Assembly (NCBI GenBank): GCA_020073665.1
Contig: JAIQEU010000003.1
Location: forward strand, 124,001 to 188,000
Direction of reading: 5' to 3'
Source: Terriglobia bacterium
Lineage (GTDB): Bacteria; Acidobacteriota; Terriglobia; Terriglobales; Acidobacteriaceae
Length of the DNA: 64,000 nucleotides
A program made the translations under genes and the position numbers. Each line of letters opens with the position of its first letter. Within the stretch, counting starts at the first letter, position 1. Positions 48,275-56,126 of the stretch are shown piece by piece. The notes beneath the pieces are model-generated. The model was not told the DNA's origin, did no database searches, and saw only the letters and a list, made by a program, of their open reading frames with translations.

Positions 48275-50365
48275 CTAGTTTCCCGGCGGCTGGTCGGCTG
48301 GAGGTTGCGCGGTCTGCGGTGCGGCCGGCGGCATAGTTTGCGGCTGCACTTCCGGCCGCGGGGCCGCGTAGGGCACGTTGGGCATCTGGGTGACCTGGCC
48401 GTTCACCGCATCGGACATCAGGATGCCGTTGTGAGTGAGGGTCAGGCCGATGGAACGGTCAAGTTCGACCCGCGACTTCTCATAGGCGGCCTTGGCCGAA
48501 ACCAGGCTCGACTGGGCCTGGGTCAGGTCGCGCTGCGCTTGCAGCACCAGGGTCGTGGTGGAGGCCCCGAGAGCGTATTTCTTCTGCTCCGCGTCCAGCG
48601 ACTGTTTTGCCAGTTCGACCGCAGCCTGGGCCGCGGCCACGCTAGCGCGGTTCTGCTGCACCGAGAAGCTGGCGTTGCGCACCTCGATACGCACCTGGTT
48701 TTCCAGTTGCTGCAAGCGCATCTGGGCCTGGCGGTATTCCAGTTCGGAGCGCACCTGGGTAGCTTGCGCGGCCCTGTTGCGAAGCGGAATGTTCAGCTGC
48801 AGCCCGACACCTTTGTCGGGAGCCGTGGAATCGAACAACTGCCCCACCGTCCCGCCATAACTAGTGCTGGATGTGACGTCAGTTAGTAGCGTACAACCGA
48901 TGGCATTGCCATTGTTCACGCATAGGTTTGCGGGATTCTGCGCTCCACCGAGCCCCGATCCCCCGTAGTAAGCGAACGCACTCAGGGTCGGCAGCAGTGC
49001 GTTCTTCGCCGATTTGTTGGTCAGGTCACGATTAGCCAGGTCAATGCGCGACTCGGCCAATTCCGCGCGGTGGCTGAGCGCGTCGTTGATCAGGTCCTGG
49101 ACCGGTACCACCGGCTCATTAGCGGGAACCTGCATGGTGGAGGTGGGAATCACCTCAGCCTCCGCCATGGTGGGATCCACCAGGGTACGGCTGAGCGCGT
49201 TCTTCATCAGCAGTTGCTGCAACTGGAGGTTGGTCTGGGCCACGATCAGGGCCTGCTGGTCGGTGGCCACCACGCTCTGCGCGCGTACGATTTCGATGGG
49301 CGCCAGGGTGCCGATCTCCACTTGTTTCTTATTGTCGCCGAGCGTCTTCTGCGCCAGGGCCAGTGAATCCTCCTGCACCCTCACGTTTTCGTAAGCGTTG
49401 ACCAGGTCCCAGTAAATGTTCTCGATCTGGTCTACCGTCGTGATGACTTGCAGGCGGAAGGCGACATCGGAAATCTCGCGGTTGTTCTTGGCAATGCGGA
49501 TGAAACGGGTGTTCGGCAAAAAGCCGAACCCCTGCAACAGCGGCTGGCTCAGGCTAAAGCGGAAATTTGAGTTCAACAGCGGACTACGCGTGCTGAACCG
49601 CGAACTCGTCGTAGTGCGCGTGTTGTTAAACCCCACCGAGAGATTCGTGCCCCAGTGGAACCCTTGCGCATATCCGAAGTCGACTGTCGATGTGTTCACG
49701 TTAGCGGGTACGGCGAACGAGCTGGCACTAAGAATATTGTTGCGATCGAGCTGCAATGTGCCAGTCAGGATGGGATCAAAGGACGGAATGGCTGAACCTG
49801 CGCCCTGGGTGGAAGTCACCAGGCCGGAAGTGCCGGCGCCGGCGCCGCCCGCTCCCGCGGTGGTGCCGCCGGCTCCTCCGCCTTGCGAACCGGTCGTGGA
49901 GGTTCCACCGATGCCCCCGACGCCGCCGCCGGGCGTGCCTTGGACCACGCCGGTATTGACGCCGCGCGTGCCTTGGCCGGAATTGGCCAGCGTGATGTCG
50001 GTGTCGGCGATGGGCAGGTTGTAGCGGGCGATGGCGATATCCAGATTATTCTCAAGCGCCAGCGCAATCGCGTCGTCGAGTGACAGCATCAGCTTGCCGT
50101 TTTGCATCAGCCTGTCGACTCGTGGCGTGTTAGTCAGGTTCGGCGAGGGCACGTCACGCGGCACATACGGCCCGATGGGGTTGGGAAAATGGGTGCGCGG
50201 CTTGGCGTAATCGCTGAATTGAAACGGCGCCGGAGTTTGCGGAGCCGGGGCCGAGGGCTGCGGGGCCGACGGCGCGTTCTGCGCCCAGCCCAACGTGCCA
50301 AGCAAGCAGACCAGGGCCAATCCTAAGGCCCGCCGAACGGGGGAATTCAAACGAGGCAAATGCAT
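48275..50365 (-). CDS. TolC-family outer membrane protein with Gly-rich insert
   Basis: A 696-residue protein, longer than usual TolC (about 450-500), with a signal peptide (ALGLALVCLLGTLGWAQ) and a Pro/Ala-rich linker. TolC-type repeats are visible in the coiled-coil helices: QIENIYWDLVNAYENVRVQEDSLALAQKTL, ALSHRAELAESRIDLANRDL, ARNRAAQ..RSELEYRQAQMRLQQLENQVRIEVRNA and YEKSRVELDRSIGLTL. A Gly/Thr/Ala-rich insert (about residues 130-190) separates the N-terminal domain from the barrel region. It should form the outer-membrane exit of an efflux or secretion system; no partner gene is next to it. Confidence 0.9.
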   Translation of the reverse strand: MHLPRLNSPVRRALGLALVCLLGTLGWAQNAPSAPQPSAPAPQTPAPFQFSDYAKPRTHFPNPIGPYVPRDVPSPNLTNTPRVDRLMQNGKLMLSLDDAIALALENNLDIAIARYNLPIADTDITLANSGQGTRGVNTGVVQGTPGGGVGGIGGTSTTGSQGGGAGGTTAGAGGAGAGTSGLVTSTQGAGSAIPSFDPILTGTLQLDRNNILSASSFAVPANVNTSTVDFGYAQGFHWGTNLSVGFNNTRTTTSSRFSTRSPLLNSNFRFSLSQPLLQGFGFLPNTRFIRIAKNNREISDVAFRLQVITTVDQIENIYWDLVNAYENVRVQEDSLALAQKTLGDNKKQVEIGTLAPIEIVRAQSVVATDQQALIVAQTNLQLQQLLMKNALSRTLVDPTMAEAEVIPTSTMQVPANEPVVPVQDLINDALSHRAELAESRIDLANRDLTNKSAKNALLPTLSAFAYYGGSGLGGAQNPANLCVNNGNAIGCTLLTDVTSSTSYGGTVGQLFDSTAPDKGVGLQLNIPLRNRAAQATQVRSELEYRQAQMRLQQLENQVRIEVRNASFSVQQNRASVAAAQAAVELAKQSLDAEQKKYALGASTTTLVLQAQRDLTQAQSSLVSAKAAYEKSRVELDRSIGLTLTHNGILMSDAVNGQVTQMPNVPYAAPRPEVQPQTMPPAAPQTAQPPADQPPGN

Positions 50366-50653
50366 TCGCTCATCTCCATGTAGAAGGGCTTGGTCTCAAC
50401 CAAAGACCGCGAAAGCTCCTGGGTCACCACCGTGTTACGCAGAAAACACGGGCCAAGTTTCACTTTTCTGGCGCATGCGCGGCCGCGCCACTGATGGTCG
50501 AATCAGTTCCGACAGGGAAGTAAATTAGTATAGCTGACACGCCGCTTGCTTTTCTTGCCGCACGCCCGGCAAACGAAGTAAAAGTTTGTAAAGTTCGCAA
50601 GTACGTTAGATGAAGTGCGGCTCTCCGAGGACTCTAAAGGAGTGGGCTTGGTT

Positions 50654-51406
50654 ATGCGCAATCTCAAATTGACCGTGGCCTACGACGGCTCCGATTTCTC
50701 CGGCTGGCAGGTGCAGCCTGATGCCGCCACCATCCAGGGCACGCTGGCCTCGGCTATTGGACGGCTTACCGGCGAAAAAGTCCGCCCCCAGGGCTCGGGA
50801 CGCACCGACGCGGGAGTGCATGCGCTCGCCCAGGTGGCTACGTTCGCCACCGAGTCGCCCATCCCCGCGGAAAACCTGGTCATCGCGCTGAACGACATCC
50901 TACCGGCCTCCATCCGCGTGCTGCAGGTGACAGAGGTGCCGGTCGAGTTCCATGCCCGCAAGTCGGCCCGGGCGAAGACCTACCGCTACCGCATCTATCG
51001 CGCCGCCATCTGCCCGCCTTTCCTGGCGCACTACGTCTGGCATTACCCCTACCCGCTGGACGAAGATGCGATGCAGCAGGCGGCGCCTCTGGTTGTCGGG
51101 GAACATGACTTTACTTCTTTCGCTGCCGTTGACCCGGAACGCGGCAGCGAGGAAGAACCGGTGTCGAACGTGCGGCGAGTTTTTGCTTCCACCTGGGAGC
51201 GGAAGGAAGATGAGTTGATCTATGCCGTCCGCGGCAGCGGGTTTCTGCACCACATGGTACGCAACCTGGTGGGGACGTTCATTCTGGTGGGGAAGGGGAC
51301 GTTGAAGGTTGAGGATGTGAGCAGAATTCTGGAGGCGCGGAGTAGGGCGGCAGCGGGGGCTACGGCTCCGGCTGGAGGGCTTTATTTGGTGGGCGTGGAG
51401 TACTAG
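50654..51406 (+). CDS. truA: tRNA pseudouridine synthase A
   Basis: From ATG 50654, with AAAGGAG upstream, the protein has 250 residues. The catalytic Asp52 is in GSGRTDAGVHALAQVATF, the family hallmark. KTYRYRIYR and SGFLHHMVRNLVGTFILVGKG complete the signature. It makes pseudouridine at positions 38-40 of tRNA anticodon arms. It is a single gene without an evident operon. Confidence 0.96.
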   Translation: MRNLKLTVAYDGSDFSGWQVQPDAATIQGTLASAIGRLTGEKVRPQGSGRTDAGVHALAQVATFATESPIPAENLVIALNDILPASIRVLQVTEVPVEFHARKSARAKTYRYRIYRAAICPPFLAHYVWHYPYPLDEDAMQQAAPLVVGEHDFTSFAAVDPERGSEEEPVSNVRRVFASTWERKEDELIYAVRGSGFLHHMVRNLVGTFILVGKGTLKVEDVSRILEARSRAAAGATAPAGGLYLVGVEY

Positions 51407-51470
51407 AGACACCAGGCGCCTCGTGAGGGCTGACCCAGCGGGATGCCGGTGTAACGATGTTTCTCGCCTG

Positions 51471-52082
51471 CTATTGAACCAAGTCGCGAGCCTGTGGTTC
51501 GTCGCTGATGACCTGAATCTCTGGTGGCTCCTCAGATGCCACATCGATGAGGTGGTTAAGGCAAATCAACTTGTAATGTTGGAGTGGGCGTATGTAACCG
51601 CCCGTGTCGCGGGCGAGGTGTTCAAGGAAGTGTGATTTTGAATAGCACCGCAAGAGTTTGCCTGTGTAGACCTCGTCGCGGTATTCACCGCACGACCCAA
51701 CGCACTCCTCGGTGACCAGATATGCCACGTAGTGTTTCCAGCACAGTTCGAACGTTCTGCAAGTGTCGGTCGATTCTATTGGGTGGGCATTCTCTAGAAT
51801 GCCGGTCTCTCGGAGAAGCCGCGACGGATAACTCTCACCTTCCAGCTGTGACCCAGCCTTCGCGTAGTTCACGACTGCTTCTTGTACGACAAGGCGAAGG
51901 CAGTTGTCACGTGGCTCACTGATTTCGCGCAGATACAGGTATCCGGCCTCTTTCAGCAGAGACGGGCTCTTATCATCCTCAAGCAAGAACTTCGCTCCGA
52001 TTTGGGCTGCGCCCTTGCGGTCATAATAGCTGATTGTTGACGAAGTGCGGGCACTCGCCCCTTCAGCCTGCCCTGGTTCCAT
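51471..52082 (-). CDS. uncharacterised protein, low-GC gene
   Basis: From ATG 52082 the protein has 203 residues; the frame extends upstream into the CsaA-like gene, where the translation is an out-of-frame shadow. No signal peptide is seen. Helix-rich segments are SLLKEAGYLYLREISEPRDN and FLEHLARDTGGYIRPLQHYKLICLNHL, and there are several Cys (ECVGSCGEY). The DNA is less GC-rich than the surroundings, hinting at transfer. The family is not recognised. The N-terminal 20 bases overlap the preceding gene's end. Confidence 0.6.
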   Translation of the reverse strand: MEPGQAEGASARTSSTISYYDRKGAAQIGAKFLLEDDKSPSLLKEAGYLYLREISEPRDNCLRLVVQEAVVNYAKAGSQLEGESYPSRLLRETGILENAHPIESTDTCRTFELCWKHYVAYLVTEECVGSCGEYRDEVYTGKLLRCYSKSHFLEHLARDTGGYIRPLQHYKLICLNHLIDVASEEPPEIQVISDEPQARDLVQ

Positions 52083-52416
52083 CCGGCACCGGCGCTTCCG
52101 GCACCGCCAACACCGGGCGCACGCCATCCGCATAGCCGATGTCGAACAGCATTCCCTCCGATACCACTCCCCTCATCTTACGCGGCTCCAGATTGACAGC
52201 AAACAGCGCCTGCCGGCCTTCGATCTCGCGCGGGTTGGCGCGTTCCTGTTTCATGCCGGCGACAATCGTCCGCTCATGATCGCCGAAGCTGACCCGGAGT
52301 TGGACCAGTTTGTCGGAACCGGGCACGTCCGCGACCGAGAGAATCGTGCCTACGCGGATGTCGATCTGGTTGAGAACGTCGAGGGATATGGCGGGTTTGA
52401 TGGCGGCAGGCGTCAT
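52063..52416 (-). CDS. CsaA-like tRNA-binding domain protein
   Basis: A 117-residue single OB-fold tRNA-binding domain: IDIRVGTILSVADVPGSDKLVQLRVSFGDHERTIVAGMKQ, then VNLEPRKMRGVVSEGMLF. This matches CsaA, an export-related chaperone, and the C-terminal domain of bacterial MetRS. It stands alone, as in CsaA. The last 20 bases overlap the next minus-strand gene. A repeat of the GTCATC type lies upstream. Confidence 0.9.
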   Translation of the reverse strand: MTPAAIKPAISLDVLNQIDIRVGTILSVADVPGSDKLVQLRVSFGDHERTIVAGMKQERANPREIEGRQALFAVNLEPRKMRGVVSEGMLFDIGYADGVRPVLAVPEAPVPDGTRAG

Positions 52417-52454
52417 GAGCGCATTTTAGCCATCCTGCGCAAATTGTTGCCATC

Positions 52455-52488
52455 CCTCCCCTTCGACTTGGCTCAAGGTCGAGATGAC
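52455..52488. repeat. GTCATC...GAGC repeat, copy 3 (reverse orientation)
   Basis: Contains CCCCTTCGACTTGGCTCAAG and GAGATGAC, the reverse complement form of the word family at 21571 and 39834. It lies between divergent genes. Confidence 0.45.
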
Positions 52489-52569
52489 GCCGCTTAAGAT
52501 TTTACAAACCTCGACGCACCTTGCGAGTTCTTAACCGGGTCTTCTATCATCCAAAGTAGTGGGGTGAGC

Positions 52570-54363
52570 ATGGCCGAGAAGAAACCGCCGCAGGTCGCAG
52601 ACAGCCCGATTGCCGACGTGTTTGAGGGGCGGCATCCGTCCGAGAGCGAAAAAGAGTGGGCGGAGAAGACGCTCGCGCCGACTTTGGAGAAAGCCCCGGA
52701 GAAACCTATCGGCGCGGCTACCGGCGTCAACGTCGACGAGCACGGCCAGGCCCGCTACACCACGCTTTCCGGCGTCCCCATTCGCCGCCTTTACACCCAG
52801 GCCGACCTGCCAGAAGACTGGAATTACGACCAGTACCTGGGCTATCCCGGACAGCCTCCATTTACGCGCGGCATTCACTCCACCGGGTATCGCGGCAAGC
52901 TTTTTACCATGCGGCAGTTTTCCGGCTTCGCTTCGCCCGAGGAAACCAACCAGCGCTACAAATATTTGCTCGAGCATGGCGGCGGCGGGTTGTCGGTGGC
53001 GTTCGATCTGCCAACGCTGATGGGCTACGACTCTGACCACGCGGCCAGCGAAGGCGAAGTCGGTAAGTGTGGCGTGGCCATTGACTCGCTTGAGGACATG
53101 GAAATCCTGTTCGACGGCATCGACCTGGAGAAGACCACCACATCGATGACCATCAATTCTCCGGCGTCAGTGCTGTGGGCCATGTACCTGGTGGTGGCGG
53201 AGAAGCAGGGCGCGGACTGGAAGAAGGTTTCCGGCACCATTCAAAACGACATTCTGAAGGAATACATCGCGCAGAAGGAGTACATCTATCCGCCGGGGCC
53301 GAGCATGCGGCTGGTGATTGACACCTTCGAGTTCGGGTCTCTGTTCACGCCGCGATTCAATACCATTTCGATCAGCGGATACCATATTCGCGAAGCTGGT
53401 TCGACGGCGCTGCAGGAGTTGGCGTTCACCCTGTACGACGGCGTGGAGTACGTGGAGTGGGCGCGCCGACGCGGTCTCGATGTGGATGAGTTCGGTCCGC
53501 GTCTGAGTTTCTTCTTCAACGCGCACAACGACTTTTTCGAAGAAATCGCTAAGTACCGCGCGGCCCGCAAAATCTGGTACCAGACGATGAAAGAGCGCTT
53601 CGGCGCCAAGAACCAGCGCAGTGCGCTGCTGCGTTTCCATTCGCAGACGGCGGGCGTGTCACTGCCGGCCCAGCAGCCCATGAACAACATTGCCCGGGTG
53701 GCGATCCAGGCGCTGGCCGCGGTGCTGGGCGGAACCCAATCGCTGCACTGCGACTCCTACGATGAAGCACTCGCTTTGCCCACCGAAGAGGCAGCACGGA
53801 TCGCGCTGCGCACCCAGCAGATCATTGGGTATGAGTCTGGTGTGGCACAGACGGTTGACCCGCTGGGCGGTTCGTATTTCCTGGAGAACCTGACGCTCGA
53901 AATGGAAAAGGGCGCCTTCGATTACTTCGGCAAGCTCGACGCCATGGGTGGCATGGTGAAAGCCATTGAGCGCGGATATCCGCAGAAGGAAATCGCCGAA
54001 GCGTCATACCAATACCAGCGCGCGGCCGAAGCCAACGAAAAGATCACGGTGGGCGTGAACGATTTTGTGATCGAAGAAGAATCGCCGCACATTCTGTATA
54101 TCGACGAGACCGTGGCGCGCCAGCAGTCGGCAAAGCTGAAGGCGCTGCGGGCGCGGAGATCAAACGACGAGGTCCGCCGCTCGCTCGACGCGCTGAAGAA
54201 GGCCGCCGCCCAGGAACCGCGTGCGGGCACCAACGGCAATATCTCCGGAGCGAACACCATGCCGTACATTGTGGACGCGGTGCGGGCTTACGCGACCGTG
54301 GGGGAGATTTGCGAGGCGCTGCGCGAGGTGTATGGGACTTATACGGAAGTGAGTATTACGTAA
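52570..54363 (+). CDS. acyl-CoA mutase large subunit, isobutyryl-CoA mutase type (methylmalonyl-CoA mutase family)
   Basis: From ATG 52570 (GTG 52564 is the alternative) the protein has about 597 residues: a catalytic TIM barrel without the B12 domain. [22 protein letters not shown] and [14 protein letters not shown] are hallmark segments. At the position of Tyr89 of Propionibacterium methylmalonyl-CoA mutase is Phe (LFTMRQF), and at Arg207 is Gln (KEYIAQ). Both assignments were checked by counting residues to the conserved Thr195, Gln197 and His244. Phe plus Gln is the known isobutyryl-CoA mutase pair, so interconversion of isobutyryl- and n-butyryl-CoA is favoured. The B12 subunit is encoded at 45 kb. 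Confidence 0.9.
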   Translation: MAEKKPPQVADSPIADVFEGRHPSESEKEWAEKTLAPTLEKAPEKPIGAATGVNVDEHGQARYTTLSGVPIRRLYTQADLPEDWNYDQYLGYPGQPPFTRGIHSTGYRGKLFTMRQFSGFASPEETNQRYKYLLEHGGGGLSVAFDLPTLMGYDSDHAASEGEVGKCGVAIDSLEDMEILFDGIDLEKTTTSMTINSPASVLWAMYLVVAEKQGADWKKVSGTIQNDILKEYIAQKEYIYPPGPSMRLVIDTFEFGSLFTPRFNTISISGYHIREAGSTALQELAFTLYDGVEYVEWARRRGLDVDEFGPRLSFFFNAHNDFFEEIAKYRAARKIWYQTMKERFGAKNQRSALLRFHSQTAGVSLPAQQPMNNIARVAIQALAAVLGGTQSLHCDSYDEALALPTEEAARIALRTQQIIGYESGVAQTVDPLGGSYFLENLTLEMEKGAFDYFGKLDAMGGMVKAIERGYPQKEIAEASYQYQRAAEANEKITVGVNDFVIEEESPHILYIDETVARQQSAKLKALRARRSNDEVRRSLDALKKAAAQEPRAGTNGNISGANTMPYIVDAVRAYATVGEICEALREVYGTYTEVSIT

Positions 54364-54375
54364 GAACCGAGAGCT

Positions 54376-54693
54376 TTAGAGTTCCAATCCGTGTCTTGCC
54401 AATTCCGCCGCAAGTCGCTCCTTTGTCTTTTTGTCGAGATACCCTTTGTCAATTAGATGCTTAAGCGAGACGTAATAGTCTTCAGCCATCAGAATATCCG
54501 GTTCTATTTTTCCGCTTGTCTTCATCAATGTTGCGACTCTGTTCGTCGCCATCTCGGTGGCCTTTGAAAGGACTAGCTCTTCTCTGCGGGACTTTCGCTC
54601 GCGCCACTGGGCAATCACCGTGATGACGCTGGAGACCAAAGCGCCGACCGCAGCTGAGGTAAGGACAGCGAATATGATTTCTCCTCGATCCAT
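54376..54693 (-). CDS. small single-pass membrane protein (105 aa)
   Basis: ATG 54693 follows AGGAG at good spacing and gives 105 residues. One N-terminal transmembrane helix (IIFAVLTSAAVGALVSSVITVIAQW) is followed by a charged helix (RERKSRREELVLSKATEMATNRVATLM) and a short helical C-terminus. The gene is less GC-rich than its neighbours. The function is unknown; it converges on the mutase gene and follows the sulfotransferase-like gene on the same strand. Confidence 0.72.
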   Translation of the reverse strand: MDRGEIIFAVLTSAAVGALVSSVITVIAQWRERKSRREELVLSKATEMATNRVATLMKTSGKIEPDILMAEDYYVSLKHLIDKGYLDKKTKERLAAELARHGLEL

Positions 54694-54758
54694 AGCTACT
54701 CCTATGCCACCTTCATCTCCGAGAATACACAGGATCGCTTGCCGGGAGCATGCCGGCG

Positions 54759-55337
54759 CTACGCATGCTCCTGCTGCTTCTGCCGCTGCCGGTACAACGT
54801 GTCGTCCACTTGCCCCGCCATGGCATCGGTATTCAAGACCACTCCCAGGAACTGCGCAATCTTCTCTGCGGTCGCTTTCGGCTCTCGCAGGACGTCGTGA
54901 TACGGCAAACGCAGCACCTTCACGTTGGGCTGGCTGTTGAGGCGGACGTGGACTTCGTACAGGTGGTCGCGGAAGGCGCTGATTACCGCGGAGGTGTCTA
55001 CTTTGGGATCGTAGGTTCCGCGGCGGCGGAGCATTTCGTCCTGTGAGGCCATGACTTCGGGCAGCGGGCGCTGCATGAAGATGACGCGATACTCGTGGTC
55101 GGCGGGCAGCGAGAGCAGCAGTTGCGAGATGACTTTTACTACCTTGCCTTCGGCTTCGGCGATGAGGGCCGGTTCTTTGGGGAGTTGCTTGATGCGCTCC
55201 CACTCGAGATAGCCCTTGGGATTGTCGGCGTCGGCGCGGCGCTCGCCGTCGGCGAGGATGGTCATGCCGCCGGCGGCCAGCATCTGCATCATCAGGGAAG
55301 TGCCGGAGCGGGGGAGGCCGGAAACGATTGCGATCAT
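54759..55337 (-). CDS. sulfotransferase-like P-loop protein
   Basis: From ATG 55337 the protein has 192 residues. The N-terminal [14 protein letters not shown] is the 5'-phosphosulfate-binding loop of PAPS-dependent sulfotransferases (PF13469-like). [21 protein letters not shown] resembles the 3'-phosphate-binding region (RDP-type, here RPL). The C-terminal end is charged. It may transfer sulfate to an unknown acceptor; a kinase-like P-loop protein is the alternative. It is divergent from the ORF6N gene. Confidence 0.83.
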   Translation of the reverse strand: MIAIVSGLPRSGTSLMMQMLAAGGMTILADGERRADADNPKGYLEWERIKQLPKEPALIAEAEGKVVKVISQLLLSLPADHEYRVIFMQRPLPEVMASQDEMLRRRGTYDPKVDTSAVISAFRDHLYEVHVRLNSQPNVKVLRLPYHDVLREPKATAEKIAQFLGVVLNTDAMAGQVDDTLYRQRQKQQEHA

Positions 55338-55409
55338 GAGTGCCTTTACTTGAAGTTGAGGAGCTATCGAGTTAAACACAAACTTCTGTGGAGAATCCAG
55401 AGCATGCGT

Positions 55410-55436
55410 TTTGAGGTCGCAAATTGCAACCTCAAA
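55410..55436. promoter_or_regulatory. ORF6N palindrome, copy 1
   Basis: The left arm TTTGAGGTCGCAA (55410-55422) and the right arm TTGCAACCTCAAA (55424-55436) match as an inverted pair at 12 of 13 positions around a single central A. It lies in the promoter region shared with the divergent sulfotransferase-like gene. Confidence 0.7.
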
Positions 55437-55446
55437 TCACTCTATA

Positions 55447-55473
55447 TTTGAGGTCACAAATTGTGATCTCAAA
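55447..55473. promoter_or_regulatory. ORF6N palindrome, copy 2
   Basis: Arms TTTGAGGTCACAA and TTGTGATCTCAAA match at 12 of 13 positions, and the centre is 37 bases from the centre of copy 1. TATATT (55443-55448), a possible -10, lies at its left edge, so binding here would block transcription of the ORF6N gene. Confidence 0.7.
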
Positions 55474-55500
55474 ATCAATGCCACAAAGTAAACTCAACTC

Positions 55501-56043
55501 ATGCCCGCGAAAAAAACAACCCTCACCCTTCCCGTCGAGTCGCGCATTCTGGTACTGCGCCATCAAAAGGTCATTCTCGATACCGACCTCGCGACACTGT
55601 ACGGCGTGCCGCTCAAGCGATTGAATGAGCAGGTAAAACGGAATCTAGAACGGTTTCCCTCGGATTTCATGTTCCGGCTGACGGCCAAAGAAGCCGAATC
55701 TTTGAGGTCGCAAATTGCGACCTCAAAACAGGGCCGTGGTGGCAGGCGTTATCTGCCCTATGCCTTCACCGAGCATGGCGCAATCATGGCGGCTAGCGTG
55801 CTCAACTCGGAGCGGGCGGTCGAGATGAGCGTGTTCGTGGTGCGGGCGTTCGTGCGGCTGCGCGAGATGCTGTCTTCTAACCGGCAGCTGGCCTCCAAGA
55901 TCGAGGAACTTGAGCGGCGGCTGGAAACCCATGACACTACCATTCAGGAGATTCTGGATGCGATCAAGGAACTCATGATCCCAGAACAACCTTCGGGGCG
56001 AAGGATTGGATATCAGCTTCCAGCGGCGAACAAGAGCGCTTAG
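55501..56043 (+). CDS. ORF6N-domain DNA-binding protein
   Basis: A 180-residue protein with an N-terminal ORF6N domain (PF10543): [58 protein letters not shown] and GRRYLPYAFTEHGAIMAASVLNS. The C-terminus holds a coiled coil (RLREMLSSNRQLASKIEELERRLETHDTTI). ORF6N/KilA-N proteins of phages and plasmids are DNA-binding antirepressors or regulators. Codons 67-76 are encoded by a perfect 27-bp palindrome, and two near copies lie upstream. No ribosome binding site is evident. This may be a mobile-element relic kept as a regulator. Confidence 0.9.
   Translation: MPAKKTTLTLPVESRILVLRHQKVILDTDLATLYGVPLKRLNEQVKRNLERFPSDFMFRLTAKEAESLRSQIATSKQGRGGRRYLPYAFTEHGAIMAASVLNSERAVEMSVFVVRAFVRLREMLSSNRQLASKIEELERRLETHDTTIQEILDAIKELMIPEQPSGRRIGYQLPAANKSA
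55701..55727. promoter_or_regulatory. ORF6N palindrome, copy 3 (inside the gene)
   Basis: Arms TTTGAGGTCGCAA (55701-55713) and TTGCGACCTCAAA (55715-55727) match perfectly around one central base. It encodes [10 protein letters not shown] of the ORF6N domain. Flanks outside the 27 bases do not resemble those of copies 1 and 2. Confidence 0.7.
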
Positions 56044-56078
56044 GAATCCCTCAGAAATGAAGGCTGCCCCCTGGCTTT

Positions 56079-56098
56079 CGCGGACAGGAGTGTCCGCG
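56079..56098. repeat. small hairpin repeat CGCGGACA-GGAG-TGTCCGCG
   Basis: A perfect eight-base inverted repeat with a four-base loop between the ORF6N stop and the aldehyde dehydrogenase start. There is no T run after it. I recall similar GCGGACA...TGTCCGC words between genes of other Acidobacteria; this could not be checked. Confidence 0.5.
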
Positions 56099-56126
56099 CC
56101 ACACGTTCTGTTCTAGACTGGCAGTG

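Noticed and set aside
54376-55203. Full 275-codon minus frame as one long protein
   Set aside because: The first 170 codons are out-of-frame shadow of the sulfotransferase-like gene; only the last 105, with their own ribosome binding site, are kept.
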